Assembly: GCA_014529385.2 (NCBI GenBank)
Contig: CM043942.1
Coordinates: 47,968,244 to 48,032,243 of the forward strand
Direction of reading: 5' to 3'
Length of the DNA stretch: 64,000 nucleotides
From: Adiantum capillus-veneris
Lineage: Eukaryota; Streptophyta; Polypodiopsida; Polypodiales; Pteridaceae
Shown piece by piece: positions 33,972 through 43,748 of the stretch. The notes under the pieces were generated by a model. The model was not told the origin of the DNA, searched no databases, and saw only the letters and a list, made by a program, of their open reading frames with translations. The translations under genes and the position numbers were made by a program. Every line of letters begins with the position of its first letter. The stretch's first letter is position 1.

Positions 33972-34890
33972 CTATAGCTCCACAATCCACTTCATGAGCC
34001 TCTTTGACAAAGTAGGGCTATTCACCAATTGAGGTAGAAGAGTGTAGCTAGTGAGGAATGTGAATGGTTTAGGGAGAAGGTAGTGCCTAAACCTTCTACA
34101 TGCATAAATCACGCTTACCATAATGAGCTCCACCTCAGTATAGCCTCTTTCCACCTCTAGCTTCACCCTACTAGCACAATAGATAGGCTTCATGTAGTGG
34201 GAATTGTTACCTCGTTGAAGAAGCATAGCTCCAATAGCATCCTCACCTACTCATGGATTCACATAAAACTCCTTATCCCAATTAGGAGCTTGCATAGCAG
34301 GAAGAGAACCAAGAACCTCTTTGATACCTTGAAAAAACTCTTCAATCCAACCTTGCTACTTGTTGTAGAGGATAAAGAAGTTGAGAGGACAAAGGAATGA
34401 ACTTTTCCATATACTTCACCTTTTGAATAAAAGTAGAAAGTTGCTTTGTATCTTTAGGTGATGGGAGGAGCACCAAAGCCTTCACTTTGTCAGGATCCGC
34501 TTCAATCCCATTCTCTGAGATCATATGCCCCAAAAACTTCACTCTTGGTTGAGCAAGATGACACTTCTTTGGGTTGAGTTGACCTCCACTTTCATCATAT
34601 TGCTTCAATGACATCCCAAGCTTTGCACAATGATCCTTTCTAGAGCTATAAACACAAAAGTCATCAATAAGATCTTCACAAACTTGCCAGAAAGGGAGAA
34701 AACACCTTGTTGACGCGCTTTTGATACCACGCACAACCATTCGTAAGACCAAAAGGAAGCACACAATAACAAAAGCATCCCCATGGCGTGATAAATGTGG
34801 TCTTCTTTCGATCTTCTAAAGCCAAGGTCTTCTTTCGATCTTCTTTCGATTATATGTAGGTACTCACCCTTCTCATGACTAGTCAACGGG
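33972..34890 (-). pseudogene. Damaged RT and first RNase H (element B)
   Basis: 34605-34886 carries only the end of the palm in shifted frames (ending near FVFIALERI for the catalytic box, DD not in frame); 34342-34764 has DDFCVYSSRKDHCAKLG and VKFLGHMISENGIEADPDKV; 33972-34226 has RNase H SRVKLEVERGYTEVELIMVS. The RT fingers and most of the palm are missing between 34,890 and the protease tail, so a large internal deletion has occurred. A 27-bp tandem duplication (ggtcttctttcgatcttct, 34,799-34,852) sits in the remaining RT. Confidence 0.8.
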
Positions 34891-34894
34891 AGGA

Positions 34895-35482
34895 GACAAC
34901 ATTACTTGTATCAGTTCTGTTTGACATTAGGTTGAAACTTAGGGTTGCATCAGCTCTTCCATTTGCTCATATAGGACCAGAGATATCCTCGTTCTCTATA
35001 AGGCCAAGAAATCTTTGTTTCTCATCATGCTCTTCTTCAAGAAACAAGGAGGAAACATCTAGATCACTATCGCTGCTATCTTCCACTTCACTGCCATCAT
35101 CCCCATTGTCTTCTTCTTCACTTGAGGACTCTTAATCATCACTTTTCTCATCAAAATCAGCATCCAAATATTGCTTTCTAGCCATGTCAAACCTCTTCTT
35201 ATCACCCCTTCTATTGTGGAGAGTGATGGTACCATGTCCCCAATCCTGTATAGCTTTGGTTGCCTGTAACCATGGTCTTCCAAGGATGAGAGGGAAAGCA
35301 CCAATACCTGTGGGCATAACATGGAAATTGACCAGCACTTTAACATCAAACACATCCACCTCCAAGTCCTTTACAACTCCCAAGCACCTCACCCTTGATT
35401 GGTTGGCAAGCTTATGCGAAAACCTGAATTCTTCACCATGTTGAGTCCCAACTTTGATACACAAGCTTGAGTAATAACACAT
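34895..35482 (-). pseudogene. Protease and acidic linker (element B)
   Basis: The active-site segment is in a frame overlapping the gag end and reads YGGAQVCVITQACVSKLG (about 35,440-35,500). It aligns with DGGAQICIMTEGLMQRLG of element C, with the catalytic Asp replaced by Tyr. It continues in 35132-35482 with RVRCLGVVKDLEVDVF and LILGRPWLQATKAIQDWGHG, the conserved end of this protease type. An acidic Asp/Glu/Ser-rich linker precedes the RT deletion. Confidence 0.8.
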
Positions 35483-36942
35483 ACCTGTGCACCTCCATAA
35501 ATATAAGCCTCTCCAATGGACTTCCTCTTATGCCATGCATCCATAGTAGGGCATATATCAGGTCATTCAAAGATAGGACTCTCACTGACCCCCTTGTAGG
35601 CTCCTTCTTCATGGGGTTGACTACATGCTTCCATTGCCTCTTTAACTTGGGACACATCTCCATGAGTTTCCCAATGGTAACATCAGCCGTTCTACCCACC
35701 AAATCTGCCCTTAAACTATAATTTGGTTGCCCTTCTCCCAAAGGAAAGTCAGATGCATTGTAATGTTTCTTGGGCTTTCTCTTCTTCTTCTCTTTACCTG
35801 TACCTGTTTCAACCTGTTTCCCTCTTTTATGGCTGGGACTTGCATCACTCATTTCATGATCTCTTGTAACCCTCTTACCTACAGGCATGACCATAGCTCC
35901 CAAATCATCCTCTTTCTTCTCCAAATGGATTATGCTTACCACTTTTGTTTTGCCCTTTTCTTCTGCTGTCAATCCACTTGGTCCTGCTTCCCCTTTAATC
36001 TCAATACCATAATCTTGAGCTCGAGAAGGAATTTGTGGAGGAAGAGGAAACATGTCACCACCCATTCTCTTTGGCTTGTCACATTGAGGGCTTTTATGAC
36101 CCCATTCACCACAATTGTAACATTGTAACATATCCCCTCTTCCAGCCATGCCTCTTCCTCTACCACTTGTATAACCCTCATTGCTTCCATAACCACGTCC
36201 ATATCCATAGCTTTGACCTCTTCCACCTCCCATCATATGCACACTAAGATTCTTCATAAGACCTACAACCTCTTGCATCTCCTTGTGAAAGGCATTCACA
36301 CCATGAGAAGCTTGTTGATCATAACCTGCCTCCCTGATGAGGACCCTTGGTTGCTCTACCGCTTTCACTTCAAGCTTTGGCTCGCTTTGGCTCGACATTG
36401 ATTCCAAGTTGATGAATACGCTCTGCTTTCCACTCTTTATTCTTTGCAATTTCAACTACCTCCTCAAAGGTCCTTGGCTGCTTGAGCTCTACCTTCAAGC
36501 GTAGGTTACTCCTCAAACTTGCAAGAAACCTGTCCTTCTTCAACATGGTTGGAGGAATTTCAGCCCCCAAAGATGTACACCACTTTGTCCATAATGTATT
36601 GAATGCCTTGACAAAGTCTTCTATGGTTTGGCCTTCACCTTGTACTAGGCCTTGAATAGGCTGCCATACCTTTTGTGGGTCTTCCACCTCTTGAAAGTGT
36701 GTAAGAAAATCATGCCTTACCATTTCATAAGTCATAACTTGAGGAGGTTGGGCTGATTGTAGCTCCTTTTCGTAGCCTTCCAACCATTCCCTAGCATCTC
36801 CCTTCAAACAGAAATAGAAGATTCGCAGCACCAACGCTGGGTCTTGCTTGTCGGCAAGAAGGCAAGCAAATTCCATTCTCTCAATGAAAGCTTTGGAACT
36901 TTCATTTGATTTCCCACTAAACTCTAGAAAATTAAATGCCAT
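35433..36942 (-). CDS. Gag (element B)
   Basis: Frame 36370-36942 starts MAFNFLEFSGKSNESSKAFI and is a retrotransposon Gag domain (LKGDAREWLEGYEKELQSAQ; VWQPIQGLVQGEGQTIEDFV). A frameshift near 36,400 leads into 35433-36455, with a Gly/Arg-rich stretch (YGYGRGYGSNEGYTSGRGRG), the zinc knuckle CYNCGEWGHKSPQC (C-x2-C-x4-H-x4-C) and a Lys-rich basic region before the protease. The start lies about 40 bp after the primer site, so there is no room for accessory ORFs such as those in element C. Confidence 0.85.
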
Positions 36943-36982
36943 GTCTTCAAAACCTATAAACTAAAGGTAACTTGAAGCGATT

Positions 36983-37000
36983 CCTCGGTGGCGGGCACCA
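36983..37000 (-). other. Primer-binding site of element B
   Basis: Plus cctcggtggcgggcacca, complement starting tggtgcccgcc, 6 bp from the LTR edge at 37,007. It is almost the same as the site of element C. Confidence 0.65.
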
Positions 37001-37006
37001 AAACAC

Positions 37007-37524
37007 TGTTGGGAAACAAGCAAACTAGTCGTAACCTGAAGAGAAAAACTCCAATTGGGGCACTTTAAAGCTTGAAAAAAATATTGAAAAATGAATGGCA
37101 AGAAAGCTGAACATAACCAAAATTGATTCCATATGCCTCCATGAGCAAAATTGACGCAAACAGAAAGCTGTCCCAACACGACTACACGTAGAGAAGGCTA
37201 GTCGGGGCAAAAAACTGCATCCAAGAGAACCAAGGAGACACAACGAGCTAAAACCTGAAAATTTCTGATGTTTGGATGAACTTTTTTTAAGTTTGTACAT
37301 GAGTTTTAGTTATATACAAGGCTCACTTCAAAAAACTCACTCACACGCACTTACAGTAGCCCGACAGCTGTCACTAGACTAGCGACTTGCAGTGCATGTA
37401 CATGTGCTTGCTAAAGCAAGCTAAAAACCCCACAAAAAGAAATCCCACACGCCCTTTTGACATCGGGCGTCATGTCCATATGTACACATTTACAAAAAAC
37501 GGGTGTGTCAAAATGCGCCCAACA
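37007..37524 (-). repeat. 5' LTR of element B with internal deletion
   Basis: Same ends as 31172-32002 but only 518 bp. After tgttgggaaacaagcaaacta it jumps directly to gtcgtaacctg, which in the full copy follows agagaacta about 310 bp further on. The shared aacta at both deletion edges indicates microhomology-mediated loss after insertion. Confidence 0.92.
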
Positions 37525-38010
37525 ACGTGTAGAACTTCAAGCCAACATCATCACTCGTGGTCATCATCTCTTCTTCATCTTCAAACCTGGCTCTTGATAA
37601 CATATCTGCAATAGGGTTATCTCTACCTGCAATATGACAAAATTCATGGTTAAGAGACTTGATATACGCTATCCATCGTAGCATGGAAATGTCCGGAGTA
37701 GAGCAATTTGCAATCATCCCTATCTCAGTGGCAAGCAATTTGTCTCTACCACAACGGAAGCTCTAGTAAAGTATTCTTTATCGGTCCTTAGAGCAGTAGC
37801 AACACCCTAAAGTTCCCTCTTAACCTGCGGATATTCTCATTGACGAGCATTGAGCACCTTGGCTCCAAATCTCACTGCATACCTATGTCCTTCAGCATCA
37901 TCCTGACCTATAGCCCATCCAATACCTGTCGAGCTAGTGTCAACTGTTAAAATAACTGGCCTGTCACATTTATAATCAGCTCTCCTCAAGGTCGGAGCCT
38001 CAAGAAGCAT
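37525..38010 (-). pseudogene. RNase H (element D)
   Basis: Minus-strand traces from about 38,010 read PVILTVDTSSTGIGWAIGQD (first Asp), then KRELWGVATALRTD (Glu) and SVVVETN, where the second Asp is Asn. Frame 37508-37738 finishes with HEFCHIAGRDNPIADMLSRA, including the last Asp. Stops interrupt the middle. The frame then crosses into the target site of element B. Confidence 0.75.
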
Positions 38011-38015
38011 CTTCT

Positions 38016-39166
38016 TTAATTTATTAATAGCTTGTGTGTGAACTTATTCCCAAACAAACCTCTTACCTTCCGTAGCAATTGATACATCACCTCTGCAACA
38101 TGGGCAAAGTGTGGCAGCCAAATACGATAGAACACACATGCGCCTAAGAATCGACGAACCTCAGTAACTGAAGAACATGTATCCTTCATCTTTTGGATTG
38201 CTTCAACTTTTGTTGGACTTGGCCTTCTTCCTTCAGAGCTGCACATATGTCCCACAATTAAGACCTCCTTAGCTCCAAAAGTCGATTTTTGACCTAAAAG
38301 TGCTAAGTTAACTTCTTCAAGCCTTGATAATATAGCATCACAGTCAACAATATGTTGAGCAACAAACTGTCTACACCCCCTCTGGTCTTTTTATTCATCT
38401 TTTGAGCCTTCTTCACAGCCTTAATTGGTAGATCATCAATGAAAGGCATGGTAACATGTGGGATAAAGTCCCTTAATACCTTATTCATGTTGTTCATCAT
38501 ATGAGCTACTGAATTAGTAGCACCTTGTGGCAGAGTGCACATCCTTACCAAACCAAGAGGAGTATGCATTGTAGTAAGATCCCTGGTCTCCAAAGCTAAT
38601 TGGAATTGATCATATCCTGAATAAAGATCGCCCATGGAGTTAATAGATCTACTTGCAAAGGCCTCAGCAAATTCATCCACAATTGGGCCAGTACCCACAT
38701 TGCGGATTGTTACTTTGTTAACTGGTTACATATCCTGAATGAATCTTAATGTACCATTTTTCTTTGGAACAGTAAACCATCGATTAGAATACGGAGCACA
38801 TGACGGCTCCAAAACTCCCATTTGGATCTTTTCATTAAGCAAATTGATGAGCTTTGGCAAGCGAGCTTTAGGAACTGGAATAGGACGCAACCTCCATGGC
38901 ATGTGTGGAACAGTGAAAATAACCATTGGTGAAACAACACTCGGATCCACACACCCTATCTCACTTGGCTCAAAAGCAAAAGCTTTACCATGTTTTTCGA
39001 GCATACCTTGAAAACATTGGATCTTCTCTTCATTGAGGAAACCGTCTTCTCCACCCTTCAGCTGCTGCAGTGTCTCCTTAGTAAACTTATGCCCTATGTT
39101 CTTCGGATTTCTGAGTATAGGCTGTCGAGAAGCCTCTTTGATCATCCCATCACTTCCTTCTAGCAC
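38016..39166 (-). pseudogene. Reverse transcriptase (element D)
   Basis: 38726-39166 holds the fingers (RLPKLINLLNEKIQMGVLEP, WFTVPKKNGTLRFIQDM), 38303-38698 the palm (MGDLYSGYDQFQLALETRDL, MCTLPQGATNSVAHMMNNM, TMPFIDDLPIK with the FIDD catalytic box), and 38016-38255 the thumb (MGHMCSSEGRRPSPTKVEAI, VRRFLGACVFYRIWLPHFAH). Stops separate the three. The DQFQLALE..DLTTMHTPLG wording sets this RT apart from Tat, Athila and chromovirus types. Confidence 0.88.
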
Positions 39167-40450
39167 GGTGTAGCCACTGGCCTCACTTTGTTTGCAACAG
39201 TCTTGTATTTGGTCTCTACCTGCGCTTCAACAGTTTCACCTGAATCATCTTCAATATGCATAAGTGCTTCATATAAACTTAAATCATCATACATGTCCAT
39301 CGAATGGACCTTGACTACTTCAGTTCCACTTTGTAACCTGTTTTGCCTGATCTCTTCAAGCACTGACATAGTATCTTCATAAGATACCTCTTCAAAGACT
39401 CCTGAAATCACATCATCATATTCAAGCACATCACAAACTTGCAATTCATTTTGAACACCTGAAACATATTGTTTTTCATTAAATTTTCTGAAAGAGACTG
39501 AACCTTCAGATGTTAACCCCAAAACCCCGAAGAGAAAGCTTCTCTTTGCGAGAACTTCTCCTCACTTGTACCACCATAGTCCCGCTTTATAATGGCACTC
39601 CGAGAAAATCCTGTGCAAACCTGTGTTCTCTAAACTCCTTGTGTATCTCTGGCATTGGATGATCACGTAGACTGTCCTTATTCCTATCATGGTCAACACA
39701 TACAGTCAAGAATTCCACTGCTTTCTTACCATCACGGCTCCGAACCCTGGCATAGGCCGAGCCATCATCCAGCACTTTGGTTTCCATTCACACAGCCGTA
39801 ATGTATGGTTGCCCCATAATTAAAGGATAAGAGGAATGCTCCTGTATAAAGAAGTTTTGCTCATCACAGACATCCCCTACAGTTACCTTAACATTGGCAT
39901 ATGCACCATAGAGGTCGCCTGGAAGCATATTGGCAGCTCGAATCCACCAACCATGGTCCACATCAATAGGCCATTGCAAGCTTTTAGCCATCAAATTGAT
40001 CTCCGATCCATGATCTATGAGTGCTAAGACCGGTTCTTCGATGTCGCCTAGCTTTACAACAATTTCGGTTGTTGCTCTTGCCCAATGAGTCCTTGAAAAG
40101 TGACTCCTTGGTATGCTTTCACTATCTTCATCTTCATTGAAATGGACATGCCTTACCTCAGGTACGGTTGGATTTGACACCACCACAGACCTCGACTCTT
40201 CTTCTTCTTCAAGATTCGCCAAATACTCTTCATAGTCGTCTAGAATTGCTTCAATGTGGTGTACCGCCTGGCTCTTCACTAACTCCGGCTCTTGTTCACT
40301 TGGTATCTGCCGCTTCCTTTTGATAATATCTATTATCTCCTCATGAAACTCACGTTTGGCAATCCCCAATATATCACTCAATGTGAGCTCCACCTTGCTA
40401 TTCAGAATTCGCTCTTCAAAGACTTTCTTTAAATCCGTAGCTATATTCAA
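39160..40450 (-). pseudogene. Protease and linker (element D)
   Basis: 39788-40450 starts with a Gag-protease spacer and carries the protease ALIDHGSEINLMAKSL, with active site DHGS in place of DTGS/DSGA, followed by HGWWIRAANMLPGDLYGAYA and YPLIMGQPYITAV. A frame break at about 39,787 leads into ETKVLDDGSAYARVRSRDGK, then an acidic protease-RT linker (39160-39522). The DHGSEINLM wording is ordered like a real protease core, so it may be lineage-specific rather than decay. Confidence 0.75.
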
Positions 40451-41023
40451 TGTCAGACTTGAACTTATAAGAGGGTCCCCTGGGTTTTCTTTGCTTTTTG
40501 TCCTTAGCTGCCTCCTCCATCACCACTTCAGGAGCGGGATTTGGAGCAGGACTTTCTTCTTTCTTGCTGTTGAACCTCGTTGTCCTCTTCGATGTCCCAG
40601 AAGATTCTTCATCTCTTTTCCGCTTTTCCTCCACCATAGACTCATTAGCTTGAGACTTCGCAATGAACGCCGAGAGGGAATCCATTGGATCAGTCCACCG
40701 TGTGGTTTCTCAAATTGAATTCCCTACTTGCCGCAACTTCCCATAAGTTACCTGTCCAGTTTTTGTTGTCTTCAAAGCATAAGGCCATAATTGACCCTTG
40801 GTACCTGCACCATCTTCATCACCCTTCCTGTAGACTTGCAGCCCATATGTAGCTGCCTCCACAAGAGCAACATTATGCTGAATCTCATTAACTATCTTCT
40901 TCATGCCGCCCCTACCGAAGTTCAGGTGGAGCATCTCACCTGTTGCCCTAAGGTGTATCTTCTTGTCCTTCCAAAACACCACATTTTTTTTATATGCTTC
41001 GTCAAAATCATCACATTCCTTAA
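40416..41023 (-). CDS. Gag C-terminal part after zinc knuckle (element D)
   Basis: From the TTAA site at 41,020 leftward: KECDDFDEAYKKNVVFWKDK, then LHLNFGRGGMKKIVNEIQHN, and from 40,685 a Lys/Glu/Pro-rich segment (SKRTTRFNSKKEESPAPN) up to the protease frame. Its first residues complete the zinc knuckle that begins right of the TIR element, at about 42,390. A stop separates 40,710 from 40,685. It belongs to the Gag-to-protease stretch of D. Confidence 0.7.
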
Positions 41024-42359
41024 CACTAGAATGGTAACCTAACAGAACATAAAAGTGTCGTTTTAGGGTTTTGGGAAAAATTTCCAAAACCATAGTAGAT
41101 CCACTCATTTTGAAAAATCCTTTCATGAGCTTATAGTTCAATAACTACTACATATGGAAAAAATGAGAAACTTGTAATTTTTCTCATCCCTTGGTCACTA
41201 CACGCCTCCAAAGTTGATGGACCAGTGCATTTTGCCCAAAACAACAATTTCTTACGGTTGATTGCATATAAATAAGAGTGGAGATTTTTGTAGGACATGA
41301 GATAAAATGCCCCATTAACTTCAATGGGTTGGTGACCAAAAGGTTTCTTTTACCTCACTAATTTTTTTTGGGCAAAAAAAAAAGTACAAAAAGTTGCATT
41401 TTTGCCATTCTGTGGACCTATCATCAAAGTTTCTATAGTCACGCTCAATACAGATACTATATACATGTTTTCTTAGTTCCCTTTGGGCCTCTGGATTCAA
41501 AAGGAGCCATGGAGCATGTCAAAAGGATAATGGATCTCTTACAATTGGAACCTTGGGGGCAATGATAAAGTGCTAAATACAGCAAACATGAAAAAACTGG
41601 GTTTAGCATTATGACCTCTAGAAACCCATAGAAACTACTCAATATCTAGCCAAGTTTGTATTCTATGATTAGATATGGTTACTACCTACAAAATACACAC
41701 AATTGGCCTAAGAAACTAGCAATATTGAGAAAGTTATACTTGCTACTCTTAAATGTATCGTATTCTTCAGCAATCAAAAAACTCAACCATCATCATATAC
41801 TATGCTATATAGCATATTAGGTCCCCCAAAACTCAAGGAAGATTAGCTTTATGTCATACATTACACTTACACAATCAAAATTGAATTTGGATATCAAGAA
41901 AGCCACCAAAAAAATCATAAAAGTGCTATTTTTGGCCAAAAAACAGGATTATGCAATTCTTGTAAATTGGTCATAACTTTCAATTTTAACACTTAGCTCT
42001 CCCTACAAGCATCAAAACATGTTGAGAACTATGAAGGCCTAACCTCTAGCCATCTAAACCTCACAAACATGAAGTTTAGAGTGGTATAGTTGCCAAAAAT
42101 TGAAAAAAAAGCCAAAAACAGGACCCGTTTTTTCACAAAGTTTAGGTTCAAAAATGTTGTGCAAGAGTAAGGTTAATGGTGAGATCGATACTAAAAAAAA
42201 AATGGTAAGTTTTTTTCAGCTCATAAGGCAACTTTGTGGATATATAGAACCTAAAAATTCATTTTCATACTCTTCAAATAATTCAAGCAAAATGGTCACT
42301 TAACAGGACACAAAAGTGTCCAAGGACATAAAAGTGTCATGTTACCATTCTAGTGTTAA
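41020..42359. mobile_element. 1.3-kb TIR element at a TTAA site, inside D gag
   Basis: Ends are perfect inverted repeats: cactagaatggtaac at 41,024-41,038 and its complement at 42,341-42,355, each flanked by TTAA. The 1332-bp interior is AT-rich with no transposase. A subterminal word acataaaagtgtc recurs in direct orientation (41,047; 42,307; 42,327). If the interior and one TTAA are ignored, D's gag frame runs on through the zinc knuckle. TTAA duplication fits piggyBac-like elements; because TTAA is palindromic, a TA duplication (mariner-like, TIR starting acactag) fits equally. It is a non-autonomous DNA transposon. Confidence 0.8.
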
Positions 42360-43203
42360 CATACTTGTGGTCTTCATTGTCACACCACATGCATTAGTCC
42401 CAGCCTTTGCGTGGTGGCTACTGCCTAGGCTTCGATGTAGACCCCTTTGCAGCTAGACCATCAAATTTAACAGCTTTAAAATTCAACTTCAATTCTTGAA
42501 TACCTTTTATCAATTTGTCAAGAACTGGCTCCTCCACTCTGGGTATTGCCGAGGTTGTTTTCTCTTTAGGTTCCTCCTCCGCAACATCCATGATGTCATC
42601 CACGATCATCTTGTCGACTCTTATCTGTCGTTTCATGATCATGTTGACTGCTTCTGTGACTACCTTCTAGTCGGATGTTAAGCCCAATTCTCCACTTGGA
42701 TCCTCTAGCAACTGCACTAAACTCTTCTGAAGTCAAGGATCAGCAGCCTGGCTGGATGAACAGCTCAACCTTCTGATCCATCATTGAACGTTGCTCTGTC
42801 GAGGACAATTGCTCAAATTTCTTCTCAAATTCTCGTAATAACTCTCATGCAGACAGATTTTTGTTCTTCTTCTACACCCACTTCATGAAACTTTGCCTGG
42901 TTACTCTTTGAGAATCCTCCAGGAAGTATTCCTCCTGAAGCGCCTTCTTGAAATCCTCCCAATTCGGACCTTGAAGCACCTGAATTTCTTTAATTCGACT
43001 CCTAAGTTTCGGCTCAGCAATCAAATGGAACCCTTCTACTGCGTTCTGATCATCAATTCCATTCTCTTCCATTGCCTGTTCATAGATATTGCAGAATTTG
43101 CTAATATCCCGGCCTTCAAATCGATGCAATTTCTCGGTAACTGTGTGCCGAGCTTTACGGATCCTCTCTTGCAAATTGTAGCTGTTGGGCAGCCTGTTGT
43201 TGT
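42360..43203 (-). pseudogene. Gag middle part and zinc-knuckle start (element D)
   Basis: 42872-43203 is a Gag domain: ARHTVTEKLHRFEGRDISKF, IYEQAMEENGIDDQNAVEGF, GPNWEDFKKALQEEYFLEDS, SRVTRQSF-like end. 42418-42642 continues with a Val/Glu-rich segment and IKGIQELKLNFKAVKFDG. CMWCDNEDHKYV (42,360-42,395) is the first half of a CCHC knuckle, preceded by a stop codon and split from its last cysteine by the TTAA element. The frame at 43,203 meets Copia K; the missing N-terminus is at 47,151-47,212. Confidence 0.8.
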
Positions 43204-43397
43204 TGAAGTGGATCGGGGAGCACCACAGACGGAGAGTGAGAGAGAGAAGGAGACACACGACACACAGATATGGGTGGGGGGGAGACTCAAAGAGTGAGCA
43301 GCCCCCTATACACTTATGCTATGTATAAGGTATACAAGTCAGTGGGCGCCCAGACTCTGGGCGGTCAGGCAAGGCACAGACGCCTATATCCCACACA
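43204..43397 (-). repeat. 3' LTR of element K
   Basis: Starts tgaagtggatcggggagc and ends tatatcccacaca, nearly identical to 46952-47145. Confidence 0.92.
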
Positions 43398-43748
43398 CCT
43401 CCCACTTAAAGGCGACTGTGCCTTTAAGCAAGGGAACCTAGTCTAAAGACTACAAAAGGTGAGAGAGAAAACCGCTCTCAACCGATGCCCACTGGCTGGC
43501 TGTGATCGTGTGCATCCGGCTGTCCTGCTCCCGTGTAAGTCCATACACCACCAGACGTACCGCACACGTACTACAAGTATGTACGCAATACCTGCATATC
43601 TCCCTCGTGCACTATGCCATCATCAGTCAACAAATGACTGACTGAAACCCCAACTGCAAATGCTCCCACTGTGCTGCGATATCTGGTCTCAAGATCAGCA
43701 TATCATACATGAGACCCCGAAATGGCGATGCAATGCTAGCGGACCCTG
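43398..43748 (-). pseudogene. Pol end remnant of element K
   Basis: Next to the main frame, minus-strand text ASPFRGLMYDMLILRPDIAA (about 43,680-43,740) matches the Copia RT/RNase H junction (YASAVGSLMYAMVCTRPDIA in wording and spacing). After it, stops accumulate up to the purine tract. It is what remains of RT-RNase H after the internal deletion. Confidence 0.65.

Larger units (their letters stand above)
31172..37524 (-). mobile_element. Tat-like Ty3/Gypsy element B, inserted in D
   Basis: LTRs 31172-32002 and 37007-37524 begin tgttgggaaacaagcaaac and end gcgcccaaca. The flanking 4-bp ACGT (31,168-31,171 and 37,525-37,528) is a target duplication, and D's pol frame is continuous across it. 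Minus-strand order: gag, zinc knuckle, protease, damaged RT, RNase H, archaeal-type RNase H, integrase. It is close in domain order and sequence to element C, but lacks the accessory ORFs ahead of gag. RT has lost most of its fingers and palm, so it is dead. Confidence 0.9.

Noticed and set aside
41020-42359. CACTA (En/Spm) transposon, because the ends start CACTA
   Set aside because: CACTA elements make 3-bp duplications. Here the flanks as 3-mers are TAA and TTA, which differ; only TTAA or TA gives a matching duplication.
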